Shown here: positions 48,510 to 55,584 of the stretch, piece after piece | Numbering within the stretch: the first letter of the stretch is position 1 | Layout of the letters: each line of letters starts with the position of its first letter | From: Nocardioides sp. | GTDB lineage: Bacteria; Actinomycetota; Actinomycetes; Propionibacteriales; Nocardioidaceae | Length of the DNA stretch: 55,640 nt | Assembly (NCBI RefSeq): GCF_014360585.1 | Contig: NZ_JACIXG010000029.1 | Coordinates: 1-55,640, forward strand | Direction: 5' to 3' | Translations under genes and position numbers: made by a program | The notes under the pieces: generated by a model | Database searches by the model: none | Told to the model about the DNA's origin: nothing | Seen by the model: the letters and a program-made list of their open reading frames with translations, nothing else

Positions 48510-49151
48510 TCAGAGCCGTCCGTTCGAACGGACGGGTAGGTCGTCGCTCAGCCAGTCGCGTGAGACCCTGTAGGCCGCCTGAGACGCTGTGCGTTCGGGT
48601 GTGGCCGGGGTCCGGGTCTCACTCGCGGGCGCGCCCCAGAGGATCCAGCGCCGCCGCGGCGCGAGGGGCAGCCAGGTGCCTTGAAACGAGTCGAACCAGG
48701 GCCCTGGCGGGTCTAGGCGGAAGCGGCCCTCGTCGTATCCGACGATCTCGGCGCCGACAGCCACCCAGCCGGCGAGGACACCGATCAAAGGGTGTCGCAT
48801 GCCCGTCGGTGGGCTGAGGCTGCTGAGACGTGCGAGGTAGAACGACGTCGGTAGCGGAAGCCGCCACGGCCCGGCGATGCCGCGAGCACGCTCGTTCCAG
48901 GGAGCGTCGATGTCGAATGCCTGCTTTCTGCCGACTCGAACGACCAAGGGGCGCCACCGATCAAGCTCTGAGGCTGGGCATTCGGGGCGGTCGACGAGTT
49001 CGTCGAGCCCTTGCTCGTCATAGAGAAGCGCACTTCCTTGCCTCGTCGGCCGGCCCGCAAGCCCAGCCGTCAGCACCCGCCCCGCATCTCGGAGCCCGAT
49101 GTTGTGAGCGGCCGAGATCGTCTCAGCGGCGACCCGAGCGGTGAGCTTCAT
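48510..49151 (-). CDS. Protein of unknown function
   Basis: 213 residues. The N-terminal ~75 residues (ETISAAHNIGLRDAGRVLTA, then SALLYDEQGLDELV) look like a helix-turn-helix with a wing; the remainder is Trp/Pro-rich (WLPLAPRRRWILWG) and unrecognised. No ribosome site precedes the ATG, but TACCTT six bases before it would fit a -10 box of a leaderless transcript. A 20-bp perfect palindrome (48516-48535) lies in its 3' end. Codon bias is weaker than in neighbours, hinting at later acquisition. Confidence 0.65.
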   Translation of the reverse strand: MKLTARVAAETISAAHNIGLRDAGRVLTAGLAGRPTRQGSALLYDEQGLDELVDRPECPASELDRWRPLVVRVGRKQAFDIDAPWNERARGIAGPWRLPLPTSFYLARLSSLSPPTGMRHPLIGVLAGWVAVGAEIVGYDEGRFRLDPPGPWFDSFQGTWLPLAPRRRWILWGAPASETRTPATPERTASQAAYRVSRDWLSDDLPVRSNGRL

Positions 49152-49198
49152 ATGTCGAAGGTAAGCGTGAGCACCGACATCCCTGCGTGCTTGCCGCG

Positions 49199-49257
49199 CC
49201 TACGCCAGTGGGCGACACTTTGTGAACCGTTCACAAGGTATCGCCCACTGGCGTAGG
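49199..49257. repeat. Long perfect hairpin element
   Basis: CCTACGCCAGTGGGCGA (49199-49215) pairs perfectly with 49241-49257. The inner part (TGTGAAC...GTTCACA) extends the stem to about 28 bp with one mismatch and one wobble. There is no T-tract. It lies between two minus-strand genes, so it could terminate the ADP-ribosylglycohydrolase transcript; the inner TTGTGAAC-C-GTTCACAA is also operator-like. Confidence 0.8.
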
Positions 49258-49285
49258 GGGCGTGCGACGCGGTGCTGCCCAGGGA

Positions 49286-50272
49286 TCAGCGCCGGCCGGC
49301 GGCAACGGTGTCGAGGGCGAGGGTGACCAGGAAGTCGCCGGGGATGCCGGGGTAGCCGTGGCTGAGCTTGCGCCACTCGGCCGGGATCGCGGAGGCGCCC
49401 CAACGGGCACCGAGGAGGCCGCCGGCGATGGCGGCGACGGTGTCGGTGTCGTTGCCGATCCGGATGGCGGTGTTCAGCGCCTCGACGTAGTGGCTGCCCG
49501 GATCTGCCTCGGGCGCCGGTGTCTGGGCGATCGAGGACCAGGCTGCCTGGAGGGCGGTCACGACCCAGCCGTTGGGGTTGAAGGTCGCCGGCGGCACGGT
49601 CTCGGCCTCGTCGAGCTTCTCGGTCCAGAAGTCGGCTTCGACGGGGGAGAGGAGGGAGAGGCCGGAGCGTACGTCGAGCTCGCCGTGCATCACCGCGTGC
49701 TCGATCGCCAGCGACCAGAGGGCGCAGCCGGACTGGGCGTGCTCGTCCCAGTGGGTCAGGGCACTCACCGCCGCGGCTGCGTCGGCAACCGCCGGGCGGT
49801 CGCCGAGATGACGCAGCGCGACCGGCGCGGTACGCATCAGGGAGCCGTTCCCGCCCGTGTGACCGGTCATCTCGTGCAGCTTCTCCGAGACGAAGCACAG
49901 CCGCTCGGCGGTGGGGGACTCGCCGGCGGTGCTGAGCACCCGGGCGGTCTGGTTGCCGATGTCCTTCGGCTCCGACTCCGCCCACGTCCGGAAGTTGCGG
50001 CCGACCGCGGTCAGGCCCTCTTCGGTACGCAGGTCCAGACCGCTTGCGGCGGCGTCGAGGATGCACCACGACATGGTCGTGTCGTCGGTCCATTCGCCGG
50101 GCGCGAAGGGGCCGAGCCCGCCGCCGAGCATCTGCGCCTTCTCGTCCGCGCCGAGCTTCGGCCGGTCGAACTCGTAGTGAGCCCCGAGCGCGTCCGCGAC
50201 CGCGGTCCCGATGATGGCTCCGACGGCCCGGTCGCTCTGAGAATCGGTGAGATGGGATTCGGTCGACTTCAC
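49286..50272 (-). CDS. ADP-ribosylglycohydrolase family protein
   Basis: 328 residues. Metal-binding motifs GEWTDDTTMS near the N-terminus and IRIGNDTDTVAAIAGGLLGARWG near the C-terminus are the paired Asp clusters of the DraG/ARH fold; HTGGNGSLMRTAPVAL is also conserved. The enzyme removes ADP-ribose from proteins, DNA or small molecules. No ADP-ribosyltransferase or DarT-like gene is adjacent, so the substrate is open. It lies 11 bp downstream of mshD and is probably co-transcribed. Confidence 0.92.
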   Translation of the reverse strand: MKSTESHLTDSQSDRAVGAIIGTAVADALGAHYEFDRPKLGADEKAQMLGGGLGPFAPGEWTDDTTMSWCILDAAASGLDLRTEEGLTAVGRNFRTWAESEPKDIGNQTARVLSTAGESPTAERLCFVSEKLHEMTGHTGGNGSLMRTAPVALRHLGDRPAVADAAAAVSALTHWDEHAQSGCALWSLAIEHAVMHGELDVRSGLSLLSPVEADFWTEKLDEAETVPPATFNPNGWVVTALQAAWSSIAQTPAPEADPGSHYVEALNTAIRIGNDTDTVAAIAGGLLGARWGASAIPAEWRKLSHGYPGIPGDFLVTLALDTVAAGRR

Positions 50273-50283
50273 GCGACCAGAGC

Positions 50284-51138
50284 CTATCGGCGGGTGTACT
50301 GCACGTGTGTGTCCGCCGCGGCGCGGGTGAAGCCGAGACCCTCGTAGAGACGTACGGCCGGAGTGTTGTCGCCCTCGACGTAGAGGTGGATCTCGCTGAC
50401 ACCGGCGGAAGCCAGATGGTTCAACCCGAGAAGCGTGACCAGCTTGCCGAGGCCTCGGCCCTGGGCGGCGGGATCGACACCGACGACGTAGACCTCACCG
50501 TCGGTCTCGCTGTGGCGCTTGGTCCAGTGGAACGCGAGCAACCGCCCCCCGGTGGTCGAGCTTGTCGAGACCTCCCAAGCCATGATCAACCCCGAAGGAT
50601 CGAACCATGACTCCGCCATCCGCTCGGCCAGGTCTGTCGCGGTCATGCCGCCCTGCTCGGGGTGGTGTGCGAAGGCAGCGGCGTTGACCCGGAGCAGCTC
50701 GGCCTCGTCGCCTTGCTCGAAGCCGCGTACGACGACCCCCTCCGGCAACGAGGGAGCTGGCGGCAGACCGGCGACCGGGCGCCGCATCACCCACAGCTCG
50801 CGGGTGCGCTCCCAGCCCTGTTTGGCAGCCAGAGCGGCCGCGGCCGGGTTGTCGCCGTGCGACCACGCCGTCGTCCCGGTCGGGAGCGAAGGCGCGCGGA
50901 GCAGCAGCTGGCGCCCTAGGCCAACCCCGCGGTGCTGGGTGAGCACGACTAGCGACAGTTCTCCGGCGGTCGAGCCTGTCGAGACCAGCGCCCCGAAGCC
51001 ACGTACGTCTCCCCAGATCGTGACGTCCTCCGGCCGGTTGCGCAGCGTCAGGAGGGTCGCCTCGTCGAGCGGCGCCACCCCGTCGTACGCCTCGGTCGCC
51101 TTCGCGATGGCCAGGACCTGCTCGACGGTGAGTGCCAT
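50284..51138 (-). CDS. mshD: Mycothiol synthase
   Basis: 284 residues with two GNAT domains. The active C-terminal domain shows GEVYVVGVDPAAQGRGLGKL and LYVEGDNTPAVRLYEGLGF, which are diagnostic for MshD. It acetylates Cys-GlcN-Ins with acetyl-CoA in the last step of mycothiol synthesis. Unusual: two copies of the 19-bp repeat are in frame, encoding VSTGSTAG (residues 52-59) and VSTSSTTG (190-197), one in each domain. It follows glnR by 9 bp, and the pairing with glnR matches the mycobacterial arrangement as I recall it. Confidence 0.94.
   Translation of the reverse strand: MALTVEQVLAIAKATEAYDGVAPLDEATLLTLRNRPEDVTIWGDVRGFGALVSTGSTAGELSLVVLTQHRGVGLGRQLLLRAPSLPTGTTAWSHGDNPAAAALAAKQGWERTRELWVMRRPVAGLPPAPSLPEGVVVRGFEQGDEAELLRVNAAAFAHHPEQGGMTATDLAERMAESWFDPSGLIMAWEVSTSSTTGGRLLAFHWTKRHSETDGEVYVVGVDPAAQGRGLGKLVTLLGLNHLASAGVSEIHLYVEGDNTPAVRLYEGLGFTRAAADTHVQYTRR
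50554..50572 (-). repeat. 19-bp dispersed repeat inside mshD, C-terminal domain
   Basis: GGTCTCGACAAGCTCGACC on the minus strand, read in frame as gtc-tcg-aca-agc-tcg-acc (VSTSST) from residue 190. Confidence 0.92.
50968..50986 (-). repeat. 19-bp dispersed repeat inside mshD, N-terminal domain
   Basis: GGTCTCGACAGGCTCGACC on the minus strand, in frame as VSTGST from residue 52. Identical to the copy in ygfZ. Confidence 0.92.
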
Positions 51139-51147
51139 GGGAGAAGC

Positions 51148-51894
51148 CTAGGCGTCAGCACCCAGCCCGCGAGAGGGGGCCAGCCGAGCGCTGTCGGCGT
51201 TGGCCTCGTTCTTCTTCGACGGCAGCACGAAGCGGTAGCCCACGTTGCGGACGGTGCCGATGAGCGTCTCGTTCTCCGGGCCGAGCTTGGCGCGCAGGCG
51301 GCGTACGTGGACGTCGACGGTGCGGGTGCCGCCGAAGTAGTCGTAGCCCCACACCTCCTGCAGCAGCTGCTGGCGGGAGAAGACCCGGCCGGGGTGCTGG
51401 GCGAGGAACTTCAGGAGCTCGAACTCCTTGAACGTCAGGTCGAGCGGGCGGCCGCCGATCTTGGCGGTGTAGGTGGCTTCGTCGACGACGACCTCGCCGG
51501 AGCGGATGACGTGGGCCTCGGGGTCGGAGGCGTCGCGGGCTGCCGAGCTGCGGCCGATCGCGAGCTTGATCCGGGCTTCGAGCTCGGCCGGGCCGCAGGT
51601 GTGCAGCACGACGTCGTCCATCCCCCAGTCGTGGGAGACGACGGCGAGGCCGCCCTCGGTGGCGATCAGCAGAACGGGGATGTCGGTGCCGGTCGTGCGG
51701 ATCAGCCGACACAGGTCGCGGGCCTGAGCGAGCTCCTGCCGTCCGTCCACCAGCAGCAGGTCGGATTCGGGAGCCTCGAGAAGCGCGCTACCTTCAGCAG
51801 GGAGGATCTTCACCTGATGGCCGAGGAGCGCGAGCCCGGGAAGGACATCTGTCGAAGGCTGGAGTGAACTGGTCAACAACAGAAGCGAGCTCAT
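51148..51894 (-). CDS. glnR: GlnR-type orphan response-regulator-like transcription factor
   Basis: 248 residues. The N-terminal receiver-like domain has a single Asp (D50, LLLVDG) and lacks the acidic pocket needed for phosphorylation, as in GlnR. The C-terminal OmpR-type winged helix is [20 protein letters not shown] and [16 protein letters not shown]. GlnR controls nitrogen and carbon uptake genes in actinobacteria. It is upstream of mshD on the same strand, corresponding in my recollection to the Rv0818-mshD pair. The acidic/Ala C-terminal tail is variable. Confidence 0.9.
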   Translation of the reverse strand: MSSLLLLTSSLQPSTDVLPGLALLGHQVKILPAEGSALLEAPESDLLLVDGRQELAQARDLCRLIRTTGTDIPVLLIATEGGLAVVSHDWGMDDVVLHTCGPAELEARIKLAIGRSSAARDASDPEAHVIRSGEVVVDEATYTAKIGGRPLDLTFKEFELLKFLAQHPGRVFSRQQLLQEVWGYDYFGGTRTVDVHVRRLRAKLGPENETLIGTVRNVGYRFVLPSKKNEANADSARLAPSRGLGADA

Positions 51895-52013
51895 CGGGGG
51901 TGCCTCTCAGTCTGAGAAAGAGCACCGAAACGCAACATTGAGCCTCGGTGAGGTGATCGTTAGACCATATTAACGAAACCTCTCGGTGACATAGGAAGGT
52001 TGTCCACGAGAAA

Positions 52014-52283
52014 GTGACGAACGTTATAGAGGTCCGCTACTGGGCGGCAGCCAAGTCAGCGGCCGGGACTCCGTCCGACCAGATCGAGGTCGACGGCCCG
52101 TTGTCGCTGGCAGAAGTCGTACGCCGCGCCGCGGCGCTGCACGCCGACACCCGACTTCCCGACGTGCTGAAGGCCTGCTCGGCACTCATCGGTGACCGGC
52201 CCGCAGGTACGGGTGACCCCGACGGGATCGAGGTCCCGCCGGGGTCCACGGTCGAGTTCCTCCCTCCGTTCGCGGGCGGATAG
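52014..52283 (+). CDS. MoaD/ThiS-like sulfur carrier protein
   Basis: 89 residues, GTG start. The ubiquitin-like fold ends in FLPPFAGG; the terminal Gly-Gly is the site of adenylation and thiocarboxylation. MoaD-type carriers donate sulfur to molybdopterin, thiamine or cysteine synthesis. No moeB or moaE is in the window, so the partner is unknown; the sulfurtransferase at 54382 is a possible sulfur source. GGAAGG at about 51994 is a distant ribosome site. Confidence 0.88.
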   Translation: MTNVIEVRYWAAAKSAAGTPSDQIEVDGPLSLAEVVRRAAALHADTRLPDVLKACSALIGDRPAGTGDPDGIEVPPGSTVEFLPPFAGG

Positions 52284-52349
52284 CTCCAAAGGGGGAGCCC
52301 GCACCCGGCGACTCGCCTGCGTAAGGGCCTGCCGGGGCGGGCATGTGCC

Positions 52350-52784
52350 TCAGCTGGTGATCGCGGCCGGTTCCGACGTGGGGGCGGTCGAGATCTGGAT
52401 CTTGCGCGGCTTCGCCTTCTCGGCGACCGGGACGACGAGCCGCAGCACGCCGCCGTCGTACGCCGCCTCGATGTTGTCGAGGTCGAGGTTGTCGCCGAGG
52501 ACGAGCTGGCGGCTGAAGCTGCCGCGGACGCGCTCGTTGGCCAGCATCTGCCAATCACCGTTCTTGGTGACCCGCTCGGCCTTGACCGTGAGCACGTTGC
52601 GCTCGACGTCGAGGTCGATCGTGTCCGGGCTGACGCCGGGTAGGTCGAACTCGATGACGAACCGGTCGCCTTCGCGCCAGGCATCCATCGGCATCACAGC
52701 CGGACGGTTCGTGGTGCCGCTGCCCAGGAGCTGCTGGGTGATGCGGTCGAACTCGCGGAACGGATCGGTGCTTCGGATCAGCAT
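52350..52784 (-). CDS. hsp20: Hsp20 small heat shock protein
   Basis: 144 residues. The alpha-crystallin domain shows [19 protein letters not shown] at its start and the closing [20 protein letters not shown]. The N-terminal arm is short ([13 protein letters not shown]). It holds unfolding proteins in soluble form. GAGGGAACC precedes the ATG. It is divergent from a MerR/HspR-like regulator with a well-formed promoter between them. Confidence 0.95.
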   Translation of the reverse strand: MLIRSTDPFREFDRITQQLLGSGTTNRPAVMPMDAWREGDRFVIEFDLPGVSPDTIDLDVERNVLTVKAERVTKNGDWQMLANERVRGSFSRQLVLGDNLDLDNIEAAYDGGVLRLVVPVAEKAKPRKIQISTAPTSEPAAITS

Positions 52785-52812
52785 GGTTCCCTCCTCACGG
52801 GATCTATATCAG

Positions 52813-52854
52813 CGGTTACACCTTTCATATAGTCCAACGGCTACATAATTTCAA
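52813..52854 (-). promoter_or_regulatory. hsp20 promoter with direct-repeat operator candidates
   Basis: On the minus strand TTGAAA (52854-52849) and TATATG (52831-52826) form a -35/-10 pair with a 17-bp spacer. Two related units, TGTAGCCG (52845-52838) and TGTAACCG (52820-52813), are 25 bp apart, one in the spacer and one just past the -10. The adjacent MerR/HspR-like protein is the obvious candidate to bind them; the canonical HAIR box CTTGAGT-N7-ACTCAAG is not present. Confidence 0.65.
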
Positions 52855-52877
52855 GTCTGCGTGTCAGAATCAACCGC

Positions 52878-53168
52878 ATGAAGGAGCGAACCAGGGGCGT
52901 CTACGCCATCTCTGTGGCTGCCGAGATGGCTGACATGCAGATCCAGAACCTCCGCGTCTACGAGCGCCGCGGCCTGGTCGACCCTGCGCGCACCTCGGGC
53001 GGCACGCGGCTCTACTCGCTCGCCGACGTCGAGCGCCTGATCCGCATCCGGGACCTCCTCGCCGAGGGTCTCAACCTCGCCGGCGTCGCCCGCGTGCTGG
53101 CCCTGGAGGAGGACGTACGCCGCCTGGAGTCCGACAATGAAGGGCTTCGTCGTGCCTCGAGGGAATGA
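52878..53168 (+). CDS. MerR-family regulator, HspR-like
   Basis: 96 residues. The MerR winged helix is YAISVAAEMADMQIQNLRVY, then ERRGLVDPARTSGGTRLYSL and the AEGLNLAGVARVLALEE coiled helix typical of HspR. It lacks a metal-binding C-terminal domain. In actinobacteria HspR represses dnaK and hsp20-type genes; being divergent from hsp20 supports that role here. No ribosome site precedes the ATG. Confidence 0.9.
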   Translation: MKERTRGVYAISVAAEMADMQIQNLRVYERRGLVDPARTSGGTRLYSLADVERLIRIRDLLAEGLNLAGVARVLALEEDVRRLESDNEGLRRASRE

Positions 53169-53197
53169 GTGGAACCGAATGCGGGTTCAATAGTCCT

Positions 53198-53659
53198 ATG
53201 AGCACCGGAGCCTGGATCGCCGTCATCGCGGTTGCCGTCGCCCTCGCCTTCGGCCTGTTCCGGATGCTCAGTGACGGCCGTTTCCGAGGTACGAAGGAGC
53301 TTCACGTGCCCCACGAGGTCCACTCGCCCGAGCCGCACGCATGGGATGCGGTCATTGACGCCTTGGGTGAGACCGAGCTCGGCACGCGCGCGACCCTCGT
53401 GCAGTTCTCCAGCGCCTTCTGTGCGCCCTGCCGGGCGACCCGGCGGATCCTGAGCGAGGTCGCCGAGGTCGTGCCGGGGGTGGTGCACCTCGAGATCGAC
53501 GCCGAGCATCACCTCGCTCTGGTGCGCCGCCTCGACATCCTGCGTACGCCGACGACCCTGGTGATCGACGGCGGCGGATACGAGATCGCACGGGCCTCGG
53601 GGGCGCCGCGCAAGGAGCAGGTCCTGAGCGCGATCCCGACCGTCGATCTCGAAGCCTGA
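53198..53659 (+). CDS. Membrane-anchored thioredoxin-like protein
   Basis: 153 residues from the ATG at 53198, which starts directly at a membrane anchor (GAWIAVIAVAVALAFGLF); an in-frame ATG at 53165 would add 11 polar residues and overlap the regulator stop. The active site is F-Cys75-A-P-Cys78-R, with cis-Pro in RTPTTLV. Its position between an HspR-like gene and a sulfurtransferase block matches the ThiX/Rv0816c-type gene as I recall it. It likely reduces disulfides or persulfides at the membrane surface. Confidence 0.85.
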   Translation: MSTGAWIAVIAVAVALAFGLFRMLSDGRFRGTKELHVPHEVHSPEPHAWDAVIDALGETELGTRATLVQFSSAFCAPCRATRRILSEVAEVVPGVVHLEIDAEHHLALVRRLDILRTPTTLVIDGGGYEIARASGAPRKEQVLSAIPTVDLEA

Positions 53660-53723
53660 TACGCCCGTCCGAATGACGAGACATTCGTTTCCTGCTGGTT
53701 CGGCAGCGCGTTACTGTCTTCCC

Positions 53724-53804
53724 ATGTTCTCGACCATGCTGACCAAGCGCCGCGCAGTGGATCACTGCCGCGTGCGCTCGGCGCTGTGTCGTTCCTGCCG
53801 CTGA
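53724..53804 (+). CDS. Short Cys-containing leader peptide upstream of sulfur genes
   Basis: A 26-codon frame, MFSTMLTKRRAVDHC then RVRSALCRSCR, stop TGA at 53802. It contains three Cys codons, two near the end, in the style of the SRR/LC..C leader peptides annotated before actinobacterial sulfate and sulfurtransferase genes. A TACTGT -10-like box (53712-53717) ends 6 bp before the ATG, so the transcript probably starts at the ATG (leaderless). Cys-rich leaderless ORFs that sense cysteine by attenuation are known in mycobacteria. Here it would control the DUF4395-sulfurtransferase-DUF1416 genes. Confidence 0.65.
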   Translation: MFSTMLTKRRAVDHCRVRSALCRSCR

Positions 53805-53898
53805 ATCCCTGAGATTTGTCGACCGAGTCGACCCGGGGATCGCTCTCGCCTGTCAGGCTCGTTCTGACGACCCCCTTCTCTCTCGCAGGAGCACACCT

Positions 53899-54345
53899 AT
53901 GTCCGAGACCTCAAGCCAGACGGCGACGCAGACCGGAATCGACCCGCGCGGCCCGCAGTTCGCTGCGGCGCTGACCGTCGTCGTACTCATCCTGGCTCTG
54001 CTGCTGCCGCAGCCCTGGGCGCTCCTGGTGACCGTCATCCAGACGGTGCTCTTCGCGATCGGGACGGGGCTCGGCGTTCAGCGGACCCCGCACGCTTGGT
54101 TGTTCAAGAAGTTCGTACGTCCCCGCCTCAGCGCGCCGGACGAGCTCGAGGACCCGGCCCCGCCCCGGTTCGCCCAGGGTGTCGGCCTCGTCTTCGTGCT
54201 GGTCGCGCTCGTGGCGTACGTCCTCGGCGCCACGCTCGTGGCGCAGATCGCCCTCGGTCTCGCGCTCGTCGCGGCCGTGCTCAACGCCGTCTTCCGGTTC
54301 TGCCTCGGCTGCGAGATCTATCTGCTGATCAGGCGCTTCGCCTGA
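53899..54345 (+). CDS. DUF4395 membrane protein
   Basis: 148 residues with about four hydrophobic segments and a conserved late FCLGCEIYLL motif (Cys135, Cys138). The DUF4395 family is usually found beside sulfurtransferases and thioredoxins, as here. A CxxC at a membrane face suggests thiol or sulfur relay (inference). CGCAGGAG is the ribosome site. It lies 94 bp after the leader peptide. Confidence 0.87.
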   Translation: MSETSSQTATQTGIDPRGPQFAAALTVVVLILALLLPQPWALLVTVIQTVLFAIGTGLGVQRTPHAWLFKKFVRPRLSAPDELEDPAPPRFAQGVGLVFVLVALVAYVLGATLVAQIALGLALVAAVLNAVFRFCLGCEIYLLIRRFA

Positions 54346-54381
54346 TCCTCTGAACGTCAGAAACAAACGAAAGGTACCTAG

Positions 54382-55230
54382 ATGACCCGCGAGAACTCCC
54401 TCGTCTCCGCCCAGTGGGTGGAGGAGCACCTCGATGACCCGAAGGTCGTGCTGATCGAGGTCGACGAAGACACGACCGCCTACGACAAGGGCCACATCAA
54501 GGGCGCGATCAAGCTCGACTGGACCACCGACCTGCAGGACCAGGTCCGCCGTGACTTCGTCAACAAGGACCAGTTCTCCGCTCTGCTCTCCGAGCGTGGC
54601 GTCGCCAACGACGACACCGTGGTGCTCTACGGCGGCAACAACAACTGGTTCGCCGCGTACGCCTTCTGGTACTTCAAGCTCTACGGCCACACCGACGTCA
54701 AGCTCCTCGACGGCGGCCGCAAGAAGTGGGAGCTCGACTCCCGCGAGCTGACCGACGAGACCGTCACCCGCGAGGCGACCAGCTACACCGCCAAGGACCA
54801 GGACCTCTCGATCCGCGCCTTCCGCGACGAGACCGTCGAGGCCATCGGCGTCAAGAACCTGGTCGACGTGCGTTCGCCCGACGAGTTCGCCGGCCGTCTC
54901 CTGGCCCCCGCCCACCTCCCGCAGGAGCAGGCTCAGCGCGCCGGTCACATCCCGACCGCGGCCAACGTCCCGTGGTCCAAGGCGGCCAACGATGACGGCA
55001 CCTTCCGCTCCGACGAGGAGCTCAAGGAGATCTACTCCGAGGCCGGCGTGGACTGGAGCAAGGACACCATCGCCTACTGCCGCATCGGCGAGCGTTCCTC
55101 GCACACCTGGTTCGTGCTCAAGGAGCTCCTCGGCCAGGAGAACGTGAAGAACTACGACGGCTCGTGGACCGAGTACGGATCCCTCGTCGGCGTTCCGGTC
55201 GTCACCGGCGACGAGCCGGGTGTCGCCTGA
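54382..55230 (+). CDS. cysA: Thiosulfate sulfurtransferase (rhodanese), CysA/SseA type
   Basis: 282 residues, two rhodanese domains. The C-terminal domain carries the catalytic loop Cys233-R-I-G-E-R in YCRIGERSSHTWFVL; the N-terminal domain has lost the Cys (YGGNNNW). CRxGxR loops act on thiosulfate. It is the CysA2-type enzyme that accompanies DUF1416 in actinobacteria. AAGGTACC precedes the ATG. Its stop and the next ATG overlap by one base (TGATG). Confidence 0.94.
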   Translation: MTRENSLVSAQWVEEHLDDPKVVLIEVDEDTTAYDKGHIKGAIKLDWTTDLQDQVRRDFVNKDQFSALLSERGVANDDTVVLYGGNNNWFAAYAFWYFKLYGHTDVKLLDGGRKKWELDSRELTDETVTREATSYTAKDQDLSIRAFRDETVEAIGVKNLVDVRSPDEFAGRLLAPAHLPQEQAQRAGHIPTAANVPWSKAANDDGTFRSDEELKEIYSEAGVDWSKDTIAYCRIGERSSHTWFVLKELLGQENVKNYDGSWTEYGSLVGVPVVTGDEPGVA

Positions 55231-55529
55231 TGTGCGGCGCGACTGAGGGCGGGCTCTCGCTCGCCGGCGTAGATGTCGCCAAGGAAGCAGTCATCCAGGG
55301 TCAGGTGACCCGCGGCGGCGAGCCGGTCCACGGTGCGTACGTCCGGCTGCTCGACCGCACCGGCGAGTTCACCGCCGAGGTGCCCACCTCCGCCACCGGC
55401 CACTTCCGGTTCTTCGCCGGCGACGGCGAGTGGACCCTGCGTACGCTCGCGCCGAAGGCGGAGCCCGTGGACAAGAAGGTCCACGCCGCGGTCGGAAACG
55501 TCGCCGAGGTGACGATCCCGATCGGCTGA
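55230..55529 (+). CDS. DUF1416 (SseC-like) protein
   Basis: 99 residues starting MCGATEGG. The rest is a beta-sandwich-like sequence (VIQGQVTRGGEPVHGAYVRL, then GEFTAEVPTSATGHFRFFAG) of transthyretin-like character. DUF1416/SseC proteins are almost always encoded directly after the CysA sulfurtransferase; their function is undefined, and the Cys at position 2 may accept sulfur. The start is fixed by the TGATG overlap with the upstream stop. Confidence 0.92.
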   Translation: MCGATEGGLSLAGVDVAKEAVIQGQVTRGGEPVHGAYVRLLDRTGEFTAEVPTSATGHFRFFAGDGEWTLRTLAPKAEPVDKKVHAAVGNVAEVTIPIG

Positions 55530-55537
55530 CGATCCCT

Positions 55538-55584
55538 GACGTGGGAGCCCCGGTGTCACTGGTTGACACCGGGGCTCCCACGTC
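55538..55584 (+). terminator. Perfect 21-bp terminator hairpin
   Basis: The arm 55538-55558 (GACGTGGGAGCCCCGGTGTC then A) pairs perfectly with 55564-55584 across a 5-nt loop, followed by GTTTTC. It ends the sulfur operon and shares its outer stem with the hairpin at 17198. Confidence 0.93.
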
